From: Eubacteriales bacterium
GTDB taxonomy: Bacteria; Bacillota; Clostridia; Lachnospirales; Lachnospiraceae
Length of the DNA stretch: 64,000 nt
NCBI GenBank assembly: GCA_030539395.1
Contig: JAUNSC010000001.1
Span: 1 to 64,000, forward strand
Direction of reading: 5' to 3'
Shown: piece after piece, positions 45,439 through 53,429 of the stretch
Numbering within the stretch: the stretch's first letter is position 1
How the letters are laid out: every line of letters begins with the position of its first letter
Notes under the pieces: model-generated
Seen by the model: only the letters and a program-made list of their open reading frames with translations
The model's database searches: none
Told to the model about the DNA's origin: nothing
Program-made: the position numbers and the translations under genes

Positions 45439-47400
45439 TTATTCAAGATGAAAGAAAGTATCCAGATGATTTTTTGAATCAAATATATTGTTGTACTGAA
45501 GAATCGCATATTCATTAAGAACAGAAGTGTATGCTGACTCTTCACCGGCTTCATGCAGAATGCCGTCATCGCCCCGATAGGCGAACTGTGTCAACAGAGG
45601 AACCTCTTGTGACATATCCAGAAGGAATTTCTGGTATCCGGTCATAGGGCTTTGAATGGTATCCAGAAGCCAGGCAGACAGATAGTTAACACTCATGTCG
45701 TGCTGAGTATCTGTCCCAATATCGTAGTTAGCCCAGATAACATATGGTACCGTATGCTGATTGACGGTATTTTCAAGAGAATCACCGGCGTGGCAGTACT
45801 TCTTTTTTGCCGAGAGGGAGGGCTGGTGATCTCCAAAGAGGAGGATCACGGTAGGCTCATCCACTGCTTCAAAATATTCTGTCAGACGCTGAAACTGCTC
45901 GTCAGAAGTTTTTATCAGGTTAATATACTGGGAAGTTCCGTTTTTCCAGACGTTTGTATTGAGAAGCCGGATTTTTTCTTCTACCTGTCTGTCGGGAGCA
46001 TCATAAGGACTGTGATTTTGGATGGTTACATTAAACAGATAGAAAGGCAGGTCGGACTGACTGCGGAATTCTTCATACTGCCGGATTAAAAAGTCGTAGT
46101 CCGACTTATCAGAAATATGGCCGTGTATGAGCTCACAATCCGTCAGGTAAGTATAGTCATAAAATACCTCAAATCCCAGATTAGGATAAGCGACATCCCG
46201 GTTCCAGGCATCCCGGTTTCCCGGATGGACAGCGATGTTGGCACCATACCCCTGCTCACGCAGCGTGGTGGTTAAAGACACCATGGGGGCATTAAGGTAA
46301 TTATTGTAGGCGATACAGCGGTAGGGCAGGAATGCCATAGAGTTCCCTGTCAGGAATTCGAACTCGGAAGTGGCAGTTCCGGTACCGCGTACGGAAACAT
46401 AAAGATTTCCCTTGCGTACATTTTCGGTGAGCCCGTGAATAAAGGGCATGTAATCTTCCGAGGTCTTAAGCGGCGCCTGGACTTCCAGATCGGAAAAGGC
46501 TTCATTCATGACAGCTATTACATTGGGATGTTTTCCGTCTGCTGAACTGTCGGATTCGTAACGGGAAGCAATTTCTGCAGCCTTATTGGCAGAGTATCCT
46601 TCAGGAACATCAACCTTGTAGTAGGTATAGCTGATCAGAAGAGAGAGAAGAGAGCCATTTGATGCATAATTTTTTTCCGGAGCCCAGATATTGAGTCTCA
46701 GATTATTTTTTTCCATATATTTTCCGGTGCGAAATTGGGTATAAAATACAGAAAATGAACCAAGAAAGACGGCCAGAACCCCAAGACGGAATCGGGGGCG
46801 AAGGCCTTTTTTTTCGTCAAAGCCAAGATACAGGCACATAGCCGATAAGGTATAGATGACAGCCTGCGTTGCGGACTGATCCAGAGTGTAGACATATCCG
46901 CCGGCCACATCCATGGCAGTGCCGAAAGAGGCAAAGTCGGGTGCCATGATGGGAGAAGTCCTGAACATCATGACAAAGTAGTTGGCAGCGCCGAATATGG
47001 AAGCTGTTAGGAGCAGTATGGAAGAACTGTATTTCATGCGGTTGAGCACCAGATACAGAAAAACCAGGATCAGTGCATACAAAAATAAGTTGCCCAGGCC
47101 CGCCGGGGTAACAAACATGGGGAGGATGGTCAGGATCGCATATTGCGCATATTCCTGAACAATGATAAAGGCCATGGCCGGGGTCAGTAAAAAAAGGGCG
47201 ACCTGCAGACATCTTTTAAACCGGCATGGGGTGAGGGTCACCATGATTGCGGCAAAGACCGCAGAGGCCAGAGCCAGCATTAGATTGCGGGTACTTCCCA
47301 GGATGTTTTTTTGCATGAGGGCAAAACAGGCATTAAAAGCAAGAAGCGTCAGCAGACAGATTTGTTTTGCATGTAGTTTGCGTGAAAGAATGTGTTTCAT
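45439..47400 (-). CDS. LTA-synthase-family membrane sulfatase-fold protein
   Basis: 653 residues. Five or so helices in the first 240 residues anchor an extracellular alkaline-phosphatase/sulfatase-fold domain (about 285-600). The nucleophile region reads GTGTATSEFEFLTGN, matching the LtaS catalytic-threonine context; VIAVMNEAFSDLE starts the domain and LLFGDHQPSL provides metal ligands. LtaS-type enzymes move glycerolphosphate from phosphatidylglycerol onto a growing teichoic acid outside the cell; some family members modify other glycans. The start ATG has only a weak ribosome site (GAAAGTCGG). The MFS gene lies 61 bases upstream on the same strand. Confidence 0.88.
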   Translation of the reverse strand: MKHILSRKLHAKQICLLTLLAFNACFALMQKNILGSTRNLMLALASAVFAAIMVTLTPCRFKRCLQVALFLLTPAMAFIIVQEYAQYAILTILPMFVTPAGLGNLFLYALILVFLYLVLNRMKYSSSILLLTASIFGAANYFVMMFRTSPIMAPDFASFGTAMDVAGGYVYTLDQSATQAVIYTLSAMCLYLGFDEKKGLRPRFRLGVLAVFLGSFSVFYTQFRTGKYMEKNNLRLNIWAPEKNYASNGSLLSLLISYTYYKVDVPEGYSANKAAEIASRYESDSSADGKHPNVIAVMNEAFSDLEVQAPLKTSEDYMPFIHGLTENVRKGNLYVSVRGTGTATSEFEFLTGNSMAFLPYRCIAYNNYLNAPMVSLTTTLREQGYGANIAVHPGNRDAWNRDVAYPNLGFEVFYDYTYLTDCELIHGHISDKSDYDFLIRQYEEFRSQSDLPFYLFNVTIQNHSPYDAPDRQVEEKIRLLNTNVWKNGTSQYINLIKTSDEQFQRLTEYFEAVDEPTVILLFGDHQPSLSAKKKYCHAGDSLENTVNQHTVPYVIWANYDIGTDTQHDMSVNYLSAWLLDTIQSPMTGYQKFLLDMSQEVPLLTQFAYRGDDGILHEAGEESAYTSVLNEYAILQYNNIFDSKNHLDTFFHLE

Positions 47401-47432
47401 TTGTTTTACCGACTTTCATAAATAATATAGAA

Positions 47433-47463
47433 ATCTGCGGAGGCATCTCCGGAGATATTTTTT
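47433..47463. terminator. Hairpin between MFS and LTA-synthase-like genes
   Basis: ATCT-CGGAG pairs with CTCCG-AGAT around a GCAT loop, with one bulged G per arm. The clean T-run is on the plus-strand side, so for minus-strand transcripts leaving the MFS gene it would be a weak terminator. Confidence 0.4.
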
Positions 47464-48619
47464 ACGCAGATTTTTTACTGTAGACAGCATTCCAGGCAAT
47501 AAACAGAAAAGATATTGCAACAGCAATGACAACTACGCTCATTCCACCTAAAATACCGATATGCTGTGCAGCAATACCGACAATAGATGGCATCAGAATG
47601 GCTCCGGCGCCTGCAAAGGTCAGGATACAGCTTAATGCCAGAGGATATTGTGATGCAATGTCACCCACAGAGGCAATGGTGGTCGGATAAAGCCCCGACA
47701 TAAAGAAGCCGATTCCGATAATGGCAATAACGCAGGGCGCTGAAGAACGGGCGGTAATTAATATAATAAAGAAAATCACATAAGCAAAACAGTTTACAAG
47801 AAGCAGTTTTGCTTTTTCTACCCGGGTAGAGAGCGCTGCATTGATCAGACGCCCGATCAGAATGACGCCCCAGAGAAGAGAGGCCATAATCTGTGAAAAG
47901 CTTTCACTCATGATTCCGGTATCTTTTAAATAAGTGACAAGCCAGCCGTTAATCGCCTGTTCTGCACACATGTAAGAAAACAGAATGCCGCATGCAATCA
48001 GAAAACGTTTGTTTTTTAGAAAGCTCCAGTCATTCTTTGCGTTCTTTGCTTTTGAAGGATAGTTATTTGGAACATTCATACGCCAGATAACCACCAGCTG
48101 GGTAAAAAGACCGAATGCCATCAAAAGGGCAGCAGATACCCAGTTTGCATTGCTGCTTCGTACAAACAGAAGAACGAGAAAGGGAGCAAGGAGCGCGCCG
48201 GTACAGAAAACGGCGTGGAGCAGATTTAAAGCAGAAGCCTTTCCGCCGGAAACATCATTAATAATTGCATTATTAAAATTGCTGATGGAACCACGATTGA
48301 TACCGGTCAGGAAAAATGCCAGTATAAGAAGAAATGGATTTCCGGTAAGAGTCATCAGCACAAATGCGGTTACACCGTTAAAACAAAGGAGGAGGGTTGC
48401 TTTTTTACGGCCCAGCCATATAGGAAGGGTGCCTCCTAAAAAACTGGAACACAGATTTCCGATAGAATGGGCTGAAACGAGAAAACCGGCTATACTGTAC
48501 TCGAGATGGTATGTTTCCCGTATATAGGGAAGCAGAGAACCGATAATCAATGCAAGTACACCATTTATAAAAAAGGTATAATAACATTGTACGATTGTTT
48601 TGGTATGATTGTCTTTCAT
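47462..48619 (-). CDS. Major facilitator superfamily transporter
   Basis: 385 residues with about twelve helices. The loop 2-3 MFS signature appears as GGTLPIWLGRKKAT (about 62-75), and a shorter repeat-type loop occurs in the second half. No substrate-specific motif recognised. It reads away from the Trp T-box operon, with a 440-base region in between that carries a repeat fragment, the Trp T-box promoter and leader. SD AAGGAG lies about 9 bases before the ATG on the minus strand. Confidence 0.88.
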   Translation of the reverse strand: MKDNHTKTIVQCYYTFFINGVLALIIGSLLPYIRETYHLEYSIAGFLVSAHSIGNLCSSFLGGTLPIWLGRKKATLLLCFNGVTAFVLMTLTGNPFLLILAFFLTGINRGSISNFNNAIINDVSGGKASALNLLHAVFCTGALLAPFLVLLFVRSSNANWVSAALLMAFGLFTQLVVIWRMNVPNNYPSKAKNAKNDWSFLKNKRFLIACGILFSYMCAEQAINGWLVTYLKDTGIMSESFSQIMASLLWGVILIGRLINAALSTRVEKAKLLLVNCFAYVIFFIILITARSSAPCVIAIIGIGFFMSGLYPTTIASVGDIASQYPLALSCILTFAGAGAILMPSIVGIAAQHIGILGGMSVVVIAVAISFLFIAWNAVYSKKSA

Positions 48620-48660
48620 AATGTCGTCTCCTTACTTTTAAATATGTAAAATTGATAATA

Positions 48661-48724
48661 TTGGGATCAAAAGATGCCTTACGGATTGTTTCGTGCTTTG
48701 CACTGCCACAATCCTGCATCATCC
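48661..48724. repeat. Partial copy of the 35.8-kb MITE-like repeat
   Basis: TTGGGATCAAAAG followed by ATGCCTTACGGATTG, a GCTTTGCACTGCC core and CAATCC parallels the left half of the 35806-35999 element (TTGGGGTCAAAAG, ATGCCTTCGGATT, GCTTTGCGCTCCC, AATCC). Its arms form a hairpin (GATGC..GGATTGT with ACAATCC..GCATC). The rest of the element is missing or diverged. Confidence 0.5.
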
Positions 48725-48778
48725 AAATTACCAGTTTATGATAAAATGAAGCATGGTAAAAGTCAATGAAATTATATG

Positions 48779-48807
48779 TTGACAAAAGTACTTTAGCGTG
48801 CTAAACT
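48779..48807 (+). promoter_or_regulatory. Promoter of the Trp T-box/transporter operon
   Basis: TTGACA (48779-48784), 17-bp spacer, TAAACT (48802-48807), just upstream of the T-box leader. Confidence 0.72.
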
Positions 48808-48814
48808 TTGAACT

Positions 48815-49108
48815 ATCAAAAGATAAACCGATGAGAAAGAATAGTAAGCTTATTTTTGAAATCACAGAGAGCTGCAGGTGGTGGAATTGCAGTATGGATG
48901 GATTTGCTGAATGGACTTTCGAGGGCAGCCTGAAAAGCCAGTGCTGAGTAGGCGTTGTCGGGAACCGAACCCGTTATCAATCAGGAGTGTATATACCTGT
49001 TTTGGATGTACGCGCGAAAGTGGACGAAATGTTAAGTTGAGTGGTACCGCGATAATAAGTTGATTATTACCGTCTCAGGCAGATTGCTTGAGACGGTTTT
49101 ATTTTTTC
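48815..49108 (+). promoter_or_regulatory. T-box leader, tryptophan-type, upstream of an ABC transporter
   Basis: The conserved T-box core GTGGTACCGCG lies at 49041-49051, with the AGAGAG AG-box-like stretch near 48866. The specifier loop reads GAATGGAC, giving UGG (48912-48914), the tryptophan codon. A terminator follows at 49070-49107. Uncharged tRNA-Trp should therefore switch on the downstream transporter, which assigns it to tryptophan. This explains most of the gap between the MFS gene and trpX. Confidence 0.9.
49070..49107 (+). terminator. T-box (Trp) intrinsic terminator
   Basis: CCGTCTCAGGC (49070-49080) pairs with GCTTGAGACGG (49086-49096), followed by TTTTATTTTTT. Confidence 0.85.
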
Positions 49109-49170
49109 CGGGAAACTCGACAAATTTCAAATCGGTTTGCACAAAAATAAAGCCAAAGGAGAATATGATT

Positions 49171-50175
49171 ATGAAGAAGAAAATGTTAGCAGGTGTAACC
49201 GCAGCAGTGGCAGCAACAGCAATGATGACAGGAAGCGTGGCAGCAGCCGATTACAAAATTGGCATTATTAAATTTGTAGATGATGCGTCTCTTGACCAGA
49301 TTGAAGCATCTATTATGGCGGAGCTGGATGTAAAATCTGAGGAAGGCGAAGATAATTTTATTTATGACGGATATGTACTGAACGGTCAGGCAGATGCCAG
49401 CACGATCGGACAGATGGCGGCGCAGCTGATCGCAGATGAAGTGGATGTTATTATTCCGATCGCAACTCCGGCAGCACAGATCGTACAGACAGCGACAGAA
49501 GATAATCAGATTCCGGTTGTTTTCTCAGCAGTATCAGACCCGGTGGGAGCAGCGCTTGTTGAATCAATGGAAGCGCCGGGGGCAAATATCACGGGAACGA
49601 GTGATGCTTTAAATACAAATGCAATCTTTGACCTGATGTTCGAAGCAAATCCGGATATTAAGAAAGTAGGACTTCTTTACAGCCAGTCAGAAGACTCTTC
49701 CAGGCAGCCGATTGCAGATGCAAAGGCATATCTGGATGAAAAGGGCGTAGAATATGTGGAAAAGACAGGAACTAATAATCCGGAAGTAACAGCAGCGGCA
49801 GATGCGCTGGTGGCAGAAGGAGTCGATGCAATCTTTACACCGACAGACAATACTATCATGACTTCAGAACTGGCTATCTACGAAAAATTCCTGGATGCAG
49901 GCATTCCACACTATGCAGGCGCTGATTCCTTTGCGCTGAACGGTGCATTCTGCGGATATGGTGTAGATTATACAGTAGTCGGTACAGCTACAGCGGATAT
50001 GGCAGTTGAAATCTGTCAGGGCGCTGACCCGGCAGGAATGGCAGTTCAGACATTTGATAACGGTATCGCAACAGTAAATACAGAAACTGCAGAAGCAGTC
50101 GGACTGGATTACAGCGGATTTGCTGAGATGTGTACACAGGTTGTGGAGATTGTGACAGCAGAAAGCTTCGAATAA
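49171..50175 (+). CDS. trpX: Tryptophan ABC transporter substrate-binding protein (TrpX type)
   Basis: 334 residues, ABC_sub_bind family (periplasmic-binding-like fold, two lobes), starting with a signal peptide (about 1-26, MKKKMLAGVTAAVAATAMM). Mature start is near AADYKIGIIKF. Typical stretches are ADVDVIIPIATPAAQI-like and GVDAIFTPTDNTIM. The ATG at 49171 is chosen because AAGGAG lies nine bases before it; the upstream open frame covers the T-box terminator. Tryptophan specificity is inferred from the UGG T-box and the known TrpXYZ systems. There is no lipobox cysteine after the signal peptide, unusual for a Gram-positive binding protein. Confidence 0.87.
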   Translation: MKKKMLAGVTAAVAATAMMTGSVAAADYKIGIIKFVDDASLDQIEASIMAELDVKSEEGEDNFIYDGYVLNGQADASTIGQMAAQLIADEVDVIIPIATPAAQIVQTATEDNQIPVVFSAVSDPVGAALVESMEAPGANITGTSDALNTNAIFDLMFEANPDIKKVGLLYSQSEDSSRQPIADAKAYLDEKGVEYVEKTGTNNPEVTAAADALVAEGVDAIFTPTDNTIMTSELAIYEKFLDAGIPHYAGADSFALNGAFCGYGVDYTVVGTATADMAVEICQGADPAGMAVQTFDNGIATVNTETAEAVGLDYSGFAEMCTQVVEIVTAESFE

Positions 50176-50201
50176 GAAATTGTAAATAAGGAGTTTGTTT
50201 T

Positions 50202-51131
50202 ATGGGATCATTACTTTCACTCCCGGTGATCACCAGTGCGCTGGAGCTTGGTTTTATCTATGCACTGGTAGCACTGGCACTATTCTTGAGTTATTCAATA
50301 TTGAATATAGCGGATTTGTCTACGGACAGTTGTTTTACACTTGGCTGTGCAGTAGGAGCGCAGGTGGCAATTATGGGGCATCCGGTATTGGCACTTCCGG
50401 CAGCAATGCTTGCGGGGGTCTGCTCCGGTTTCGTCATGGCCACACTGCAGACAAAACTGGGAGTGGAGTCCATCCTGGCAGGTATTATTGTGAATACGGG
50501 ACTTTATACTGTAAATCTTGCGGTGATGGGATTTTCCTCAAATCTGTCCCTGTTTAAATGTGAAACGATTTTCGGATATTTTAAGGAGATTTTCGGAGCA
50601 ACCTGGTATAAGCTGATTGTGGCAATCTTAATTGTGGTGATGGTTGGTCTGGTTTTGACATGGTTCCTTGGAACAAGGCTGGGATTATCTATCAGGGCAA
50701 CAGGAGATAATGATGATATGGTGAAAGCATCCAGTATTAATCCCGGATTTACAACAACTGTGGGACTGTGTGTATCCAGCGCTCTTACCGCATTGTCAGG
50801 ATGTCTGATCGGGCAGTATCAGAAAACCTGTGATATTAATCTCGGAACAGGTATGGTTACCATCGCGCTGGCCAGCCTTATCATCGGTGAGACACTGATT
50901 GGAAAAGGCGGTATGCTGCGCCGTATCGCAGGTGTTGTTCTGGGAAGCTGTCTGTATCGTTTTGCCATTGCTGTTGCACTGCGCCTTCGCGTACCGGCAG
51001 AATGCCTGAAACTTGTATCGGCAGTAATAGTTGCAATCGCCATTGCTTCACCTCACATTAAAAAGCAGATCGCATTCCAGAAGCGAAAAAGAGCGGCGCT
51101 TTCCGCGCGGAAAGGAGCCGGTTCATGTTAA
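50202..51131 (+). CDS. trpY: Tryptophan ABC transporter permease (TrpY type)
   Basis: 309 residues, BPD_transp_2 (branched-chain amino-acid-type) permease fold with about nine helices. Conserved NIADLSTDSCFTLG near the N terminus and the coupling-loop region TRLGLSIRATGDNDDM. It forms the membrane channel with TrpX and TrpZ. SD AAGGAG precedes the ATG, and the 3' end overlaps trpZ by 7 bases. Confidence 0.87.
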   Translation: MGSLLSLPVITSALELGFIYALVALALFLSYSILNIADLSTDSCFTLGCAVGAQVAIMGHPVLALPAAMLAGVCSGFVMATLQTKLGVESILAGIIVNTGLYTVNLAVMGFSSNLSLFKCETIFGYFKEIFGATWYKLIVAILIVVMVGLVLTWFLGTRLGLSIRATGDNDDMVKASSINPGFTTTVGLCVSSALTALSGCLIGQYQKTCDINLGTGMVTIALASLIIGETLIGKGGMLRRIAGVVLGSCLYRFAIAVALRLRVPAECLKLVSAVIVAIAIASPHIKKQIAFQKRKRAALSARKGAGSC

Positions 51132-51928
51132 AAGTAACAAATATTAAAAAGACATTTAATCCGGGCACAGTCAATGAAAAAGTGGCGATCAGCGGTGTGA
51201 GCCTCACTGTGGAGGACGGGGATTTTGCAACGATCATAGGCAGCAATGGAGCCGGTAAATCCACATTATTTAATGCCATAGCGGGGAGTTTTTACGTGGA
51301 TGAAGGCAGTATTGAGCTTGACGGGCGTGATATCACTTATATTCCGGATTTCAGGCGGGCTACAGAGATCGGAAGATTATTTCAGGATCCGATGAAAGGA
51401 TCAGCTCCAAATATGACAATTGAAGAAAATCTGGCGCTTGCTTATCTTCGTGCAGTAAAAGGACGGGGATCAATTTTCTCCAGAATTACAAAAGCTCAGA
51501 AAAAGATGTTCCGGGAAAAGCTGGCGCTGTTAAATATGGGCCTGGAAGACCGGATGAAACAGCCGGTGGGGCTTTTATCCGGAGGACAGCGACAGGCATT
51601 AACGCTTCTTATGGCAACGCTCGTTCCGCCAAAGATCCTTCTTCTGGATGAGCATACTGCGGCGCTTGATCCGGCGACTGCGGAAAAGGTTTTGGAGCTT
51701 ACAAAGAAAATCGTATCCGAAAATAATCTTGCGTGTCTGATGATCACTCATAATATGCATTCTGCGTTGGAACTGGGTAACCGTACGCTGATGATGGACA
51801 GCGGAAAAATCGTACTGGATATTAAAGGAGAAGAACGGGCGGGGCTTACGGTAGATGGCCTGCTTGAAAAGTTCTCCGCCGGAGCTGGAAAAGAACTGGA
51901 TAATGACAGGATTTTGTTTTCAAAATAG
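51125..51928 (+). CDS. trpZ: Tryptophan ABC transporter ATP-binding protein (TrpZ type)
   Basis: 267 residues with Walker A GSNGAGKST (39-47), signature LLSGGQRQAL, Walker B ILLLDEHTA and the H-loop in MITHNMHS. It is the energising subunit for the TrpX-TrpY importer. Overlap with trpY implies translational coupling. A terminator lies about 50 bases after the stop. Confidence 0.9.
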   Translation: MLKVTNIKKTFNPGTVNEKVAISGVSLTVEDGDFATIIGSNGAGKSTLFNAIAGSFYVDEGSIELDGRDITYIPDFRRATEIGRLFQDPMKGSAPNMTIEENLALAYLRAVKGRGSIFSRITKAQKKMFREKLALLNMGLEDRMKQPVGLLSGGQRQALTLLMATLVPPKILLLDEHTAALDPATAEKVLELTKKIVSENNLACLMITHNMHSALELGNRTLMMDSGKIVLDIKGEERAGLTVDGLLEKFSAGAGKELDNDRILFSK

Positions 51929-51978
51929 TAAATGACAGAAATACGAAAAGCCTGTTTCTATTACTGAAAGCAGGAAAA

Positions 51979-52032
51979 GGGGCTGCTGCAAAAGTAGATG
52001 GATAATCTACCGGAGCAACAGCTCTGTTTTTA
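51979..52032 (+). terminator. Terminator of the trpXYZ operon
   Basis: GGGGCTGCTGC pairs with GCAACAGCTCT, with an inner GTAGAT/ATCTAC stem, followed by GTTTTTAC. Confidence 0.75.
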
Positions 52033-52073
52033 CGATTGATTAAAATGACTGATTAAAATGGTCAGGTTTGCTC

Positions 52074-52102
52074 TTGACGCGGATATTGCACAATGATAAA
52101 AT
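52074..52102 (+). promoter_or_regulatory. Promoter of nrdG-dut, preceded by direct repeats
   Basis: TTGACG (52074-52079), 17-bp spacer, TAAAAT (52097-52102). Just upstream, TGATTAAAATG occurs twice 13 bases apart (about 52037-52060), possibly a regulator site. Confidence 0.7.
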
Positions 52103-52192
52103 GAATCCTGTACTACCAAATCGTGTGGTTTTAATGTGACGTGAATACTAAATCTGGAAGATGAAAGATGTAATTTGTGCTGGAGAATACAT

Positions 52193-52741
52193 ATGCGATA
52201 CCATAATATAACAAAAGATGATATGCTCAATGGCGATGGTCTGCGTGTAGTGCTTTGGGTTGCGGGCTGCGGTCATTGCTGTCAGGGCTGTCAGAATCCG
52301 GTGACATGGGATCCTGACGGAGGGCTTCCTTTTGATGAAAAGGCAAAACAGGAAATATTTGAACAGCTTGAGGAAAGCTATATTTCGGGAATTACCTTCA
52401 GCGGGGGAGATCCGTTGTATCCCTCTAATCAGAGCGATGTGGAGGCTTTTGCAAAAGAGATCAAAGAAAAATATCCTCAAAAGACAATTTGGCTGTATAC
52501 AGGGAGTGTGTGGGAAGCCTGCTGCAATCATAATGTTATGAAGTATGTGGATGTGCTGGTGGACGGAGAATTTGAGATTGATAAGCTGGACAGGCAGCTC
52601 CACTGGAAAGGAAGCGCCAATCAAAGAGTGATTGATGTGCCCAAATCGCTGGCGGGGGGAGAGGTAGTGCTGCACTGTGGGGATTTTGGAGAAAAAATAG
52701 AAAAAGAGGTCCGGCCGGTTCCAGGCTGTCACGAAACGTAA
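52193..52741 (+). CDS. nrdG: Anaerobic ribonucleotide reductase activating protein
   Basis: 182 residues, radical-SAM activase that puts the glycyl radical on NrdD. The cluster cysteines are in [13 protein letters not shown] (Cys26, Cys30, Cys33, CX3CX2C), with the GGDP-type SAM motif as FSGGDPLYP. The ATG at 52193 is set by SD TGGAGA; a TTG further up has none. No nrdD is seen nearby, so it is encoded elsewhere. dut follows and fits the same dNTP role. Confidence 0.93.
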   Translation: MRYHNITKDDMLNGDGLRVVLWVAGCGHCCQGCQNPVTWDPDGGLPFDEKAKQEIFEQLEESYISGITFSGGDPLYPSNQSDVEAFAKEIKEKYPQKTIWLYTGSVWEACCNHNVMKYVDVLVDGEFEIDKLDRQLHWKGSANQRVIDVPKSLAGGEVVLHCGDFGEKIEKEVRPVPGCHET

Positions 52742-52754
52742 GGAGACTATGTTT

Positions 52755-53189
52755 ATGGAAAAGATACAGATAAAATATTTTACGGATAAAATCGAGCCGC
52801 TGCGGTATATAGACGGGAAATCTGACTGGATTGATCTGCGGGCGTCGGAGGACGTTGAATTAAAACAGGGAGAATTCAGGCTGATACCGCTGGGAATTGC
52901 CATGAAGCTGCCAAAGGGATATGAGGCGCATATTGTGCCGAGAAGCTCTACGTTTAAAAATTTTGGGATTATCCAGACAAATCATCATGGAATTGTTGAC
53001 GAGACATATTGCGGCGATAACGATCAGTGGTTTATGCCTGTCTATGCCATGAGGGACACGCAGATACATGTGAATGACCGTATCTGTCAGTTCCGTATTG
53101 TGGAGCATCAGCCGGCAATCGAATTTGAGCAGGTGGACCATCTGGAAGGCGCAGACCGGGGAGGCTTCGGAAGTACCGGAAAAGCGTAG
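52755..53189 (+). CDS. dut: dUTP diphosphatase-family protein
   Basis: 144 residues with the trimeric dUTPase motifs in order: IDLRASED (motif 1), [11 protein letters not shown] (motif 2), [12 protein letters not shown] (motif 3), [10 protein letters not shown] (motif 4) and the flexible C-terminal RGGFGSTG (motif 5). It hydrolyses dUTP to dUMP and keeps uracil out of DNA. The second ATG (52755) is preferred because AAGGAG is nine bases before it and only three before the first. Follows nrdG after 13 bases. Confidence 0.9.
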   Translation: MEKIQIKYFTDKIEPLRYIDGKSDWIDLRASEDVELKQGEFRLIPLGIAMKLPKGYEAHIVPRSSTFKNFGIIQTNHHGIVDETYCGDNDQWFMPVYAMRDTQIHVNDRICQFRIVEHQPAIEFEQVDHLEGADRGGFGSTGKA

Positions 53190-53196
53190 GTTTACA

Positions 53197-53225
53197 TTGA
53201 CATTGGGGGTTCAAGTGGATATACT
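53197..53225 (+). promoter_or_regulatory. Promoter of the cobalamin operon
   Basis: TTGACA (53197-53202), 17-bp spacer, TATACT (53220-53225), directly in front of the riboswitch. Confidence 0.78.
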
Positions 53226-53236
53226 GATAACTGAAT

Positions 53237-53378
53237 AAATATATGTTTTGCCGGAGTAAACAGAGAGTATCCGGCATGGGGAAGACGGGTGGAAATCCCG
53301 CACAAGTCCGTTACTGTAAGAGTCAGATACCGGCATATATTTTAGGACTGGAAGGCTCTGCGGCAACCGGAGCCCACA
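53237..53378 (+). promoter_or_regulatory. Cobalamin riboswitch
   Basis: P1 arms AAATATATG (53237-53245) and CATATATTT (53334-53342) close a domain holding the conserved GGTGGAAATCCC, the TCCGTTACTGTAAG core, and the B12 box AGTCAGATACCGGC (53321-53334). Downstream GGCTC..CGGCAACCG..GAGCC (53354-53374) is a P13-type hairpin whose loop-side GCGG can kiss CCGC (53298-53301), as in known L5-L13 pairing. With cobalamin bound, the terminator at 53394 should form and silence the B12 operon. Confidence 0.9.
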
Positions 53379-53393
53379 GGGAAGGGATATAAG

Positions 53394-53422
53394 CCGTTGT
53401 CTGCATGGACAACGGTTTTTTT
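53394..53422 (+). terminator. Riboswitch-controlled terminator before cbiD
   Basis: CCGTTGTC (53394-53401) pairs exactly with GACAACGG (53408-53415) over a six-base loop, followed by seven T. The cbiD ATG lies only seven bases behind the T-run. Confidence 0.88.
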
Positions 53423-53429
53423 ACTGAAC

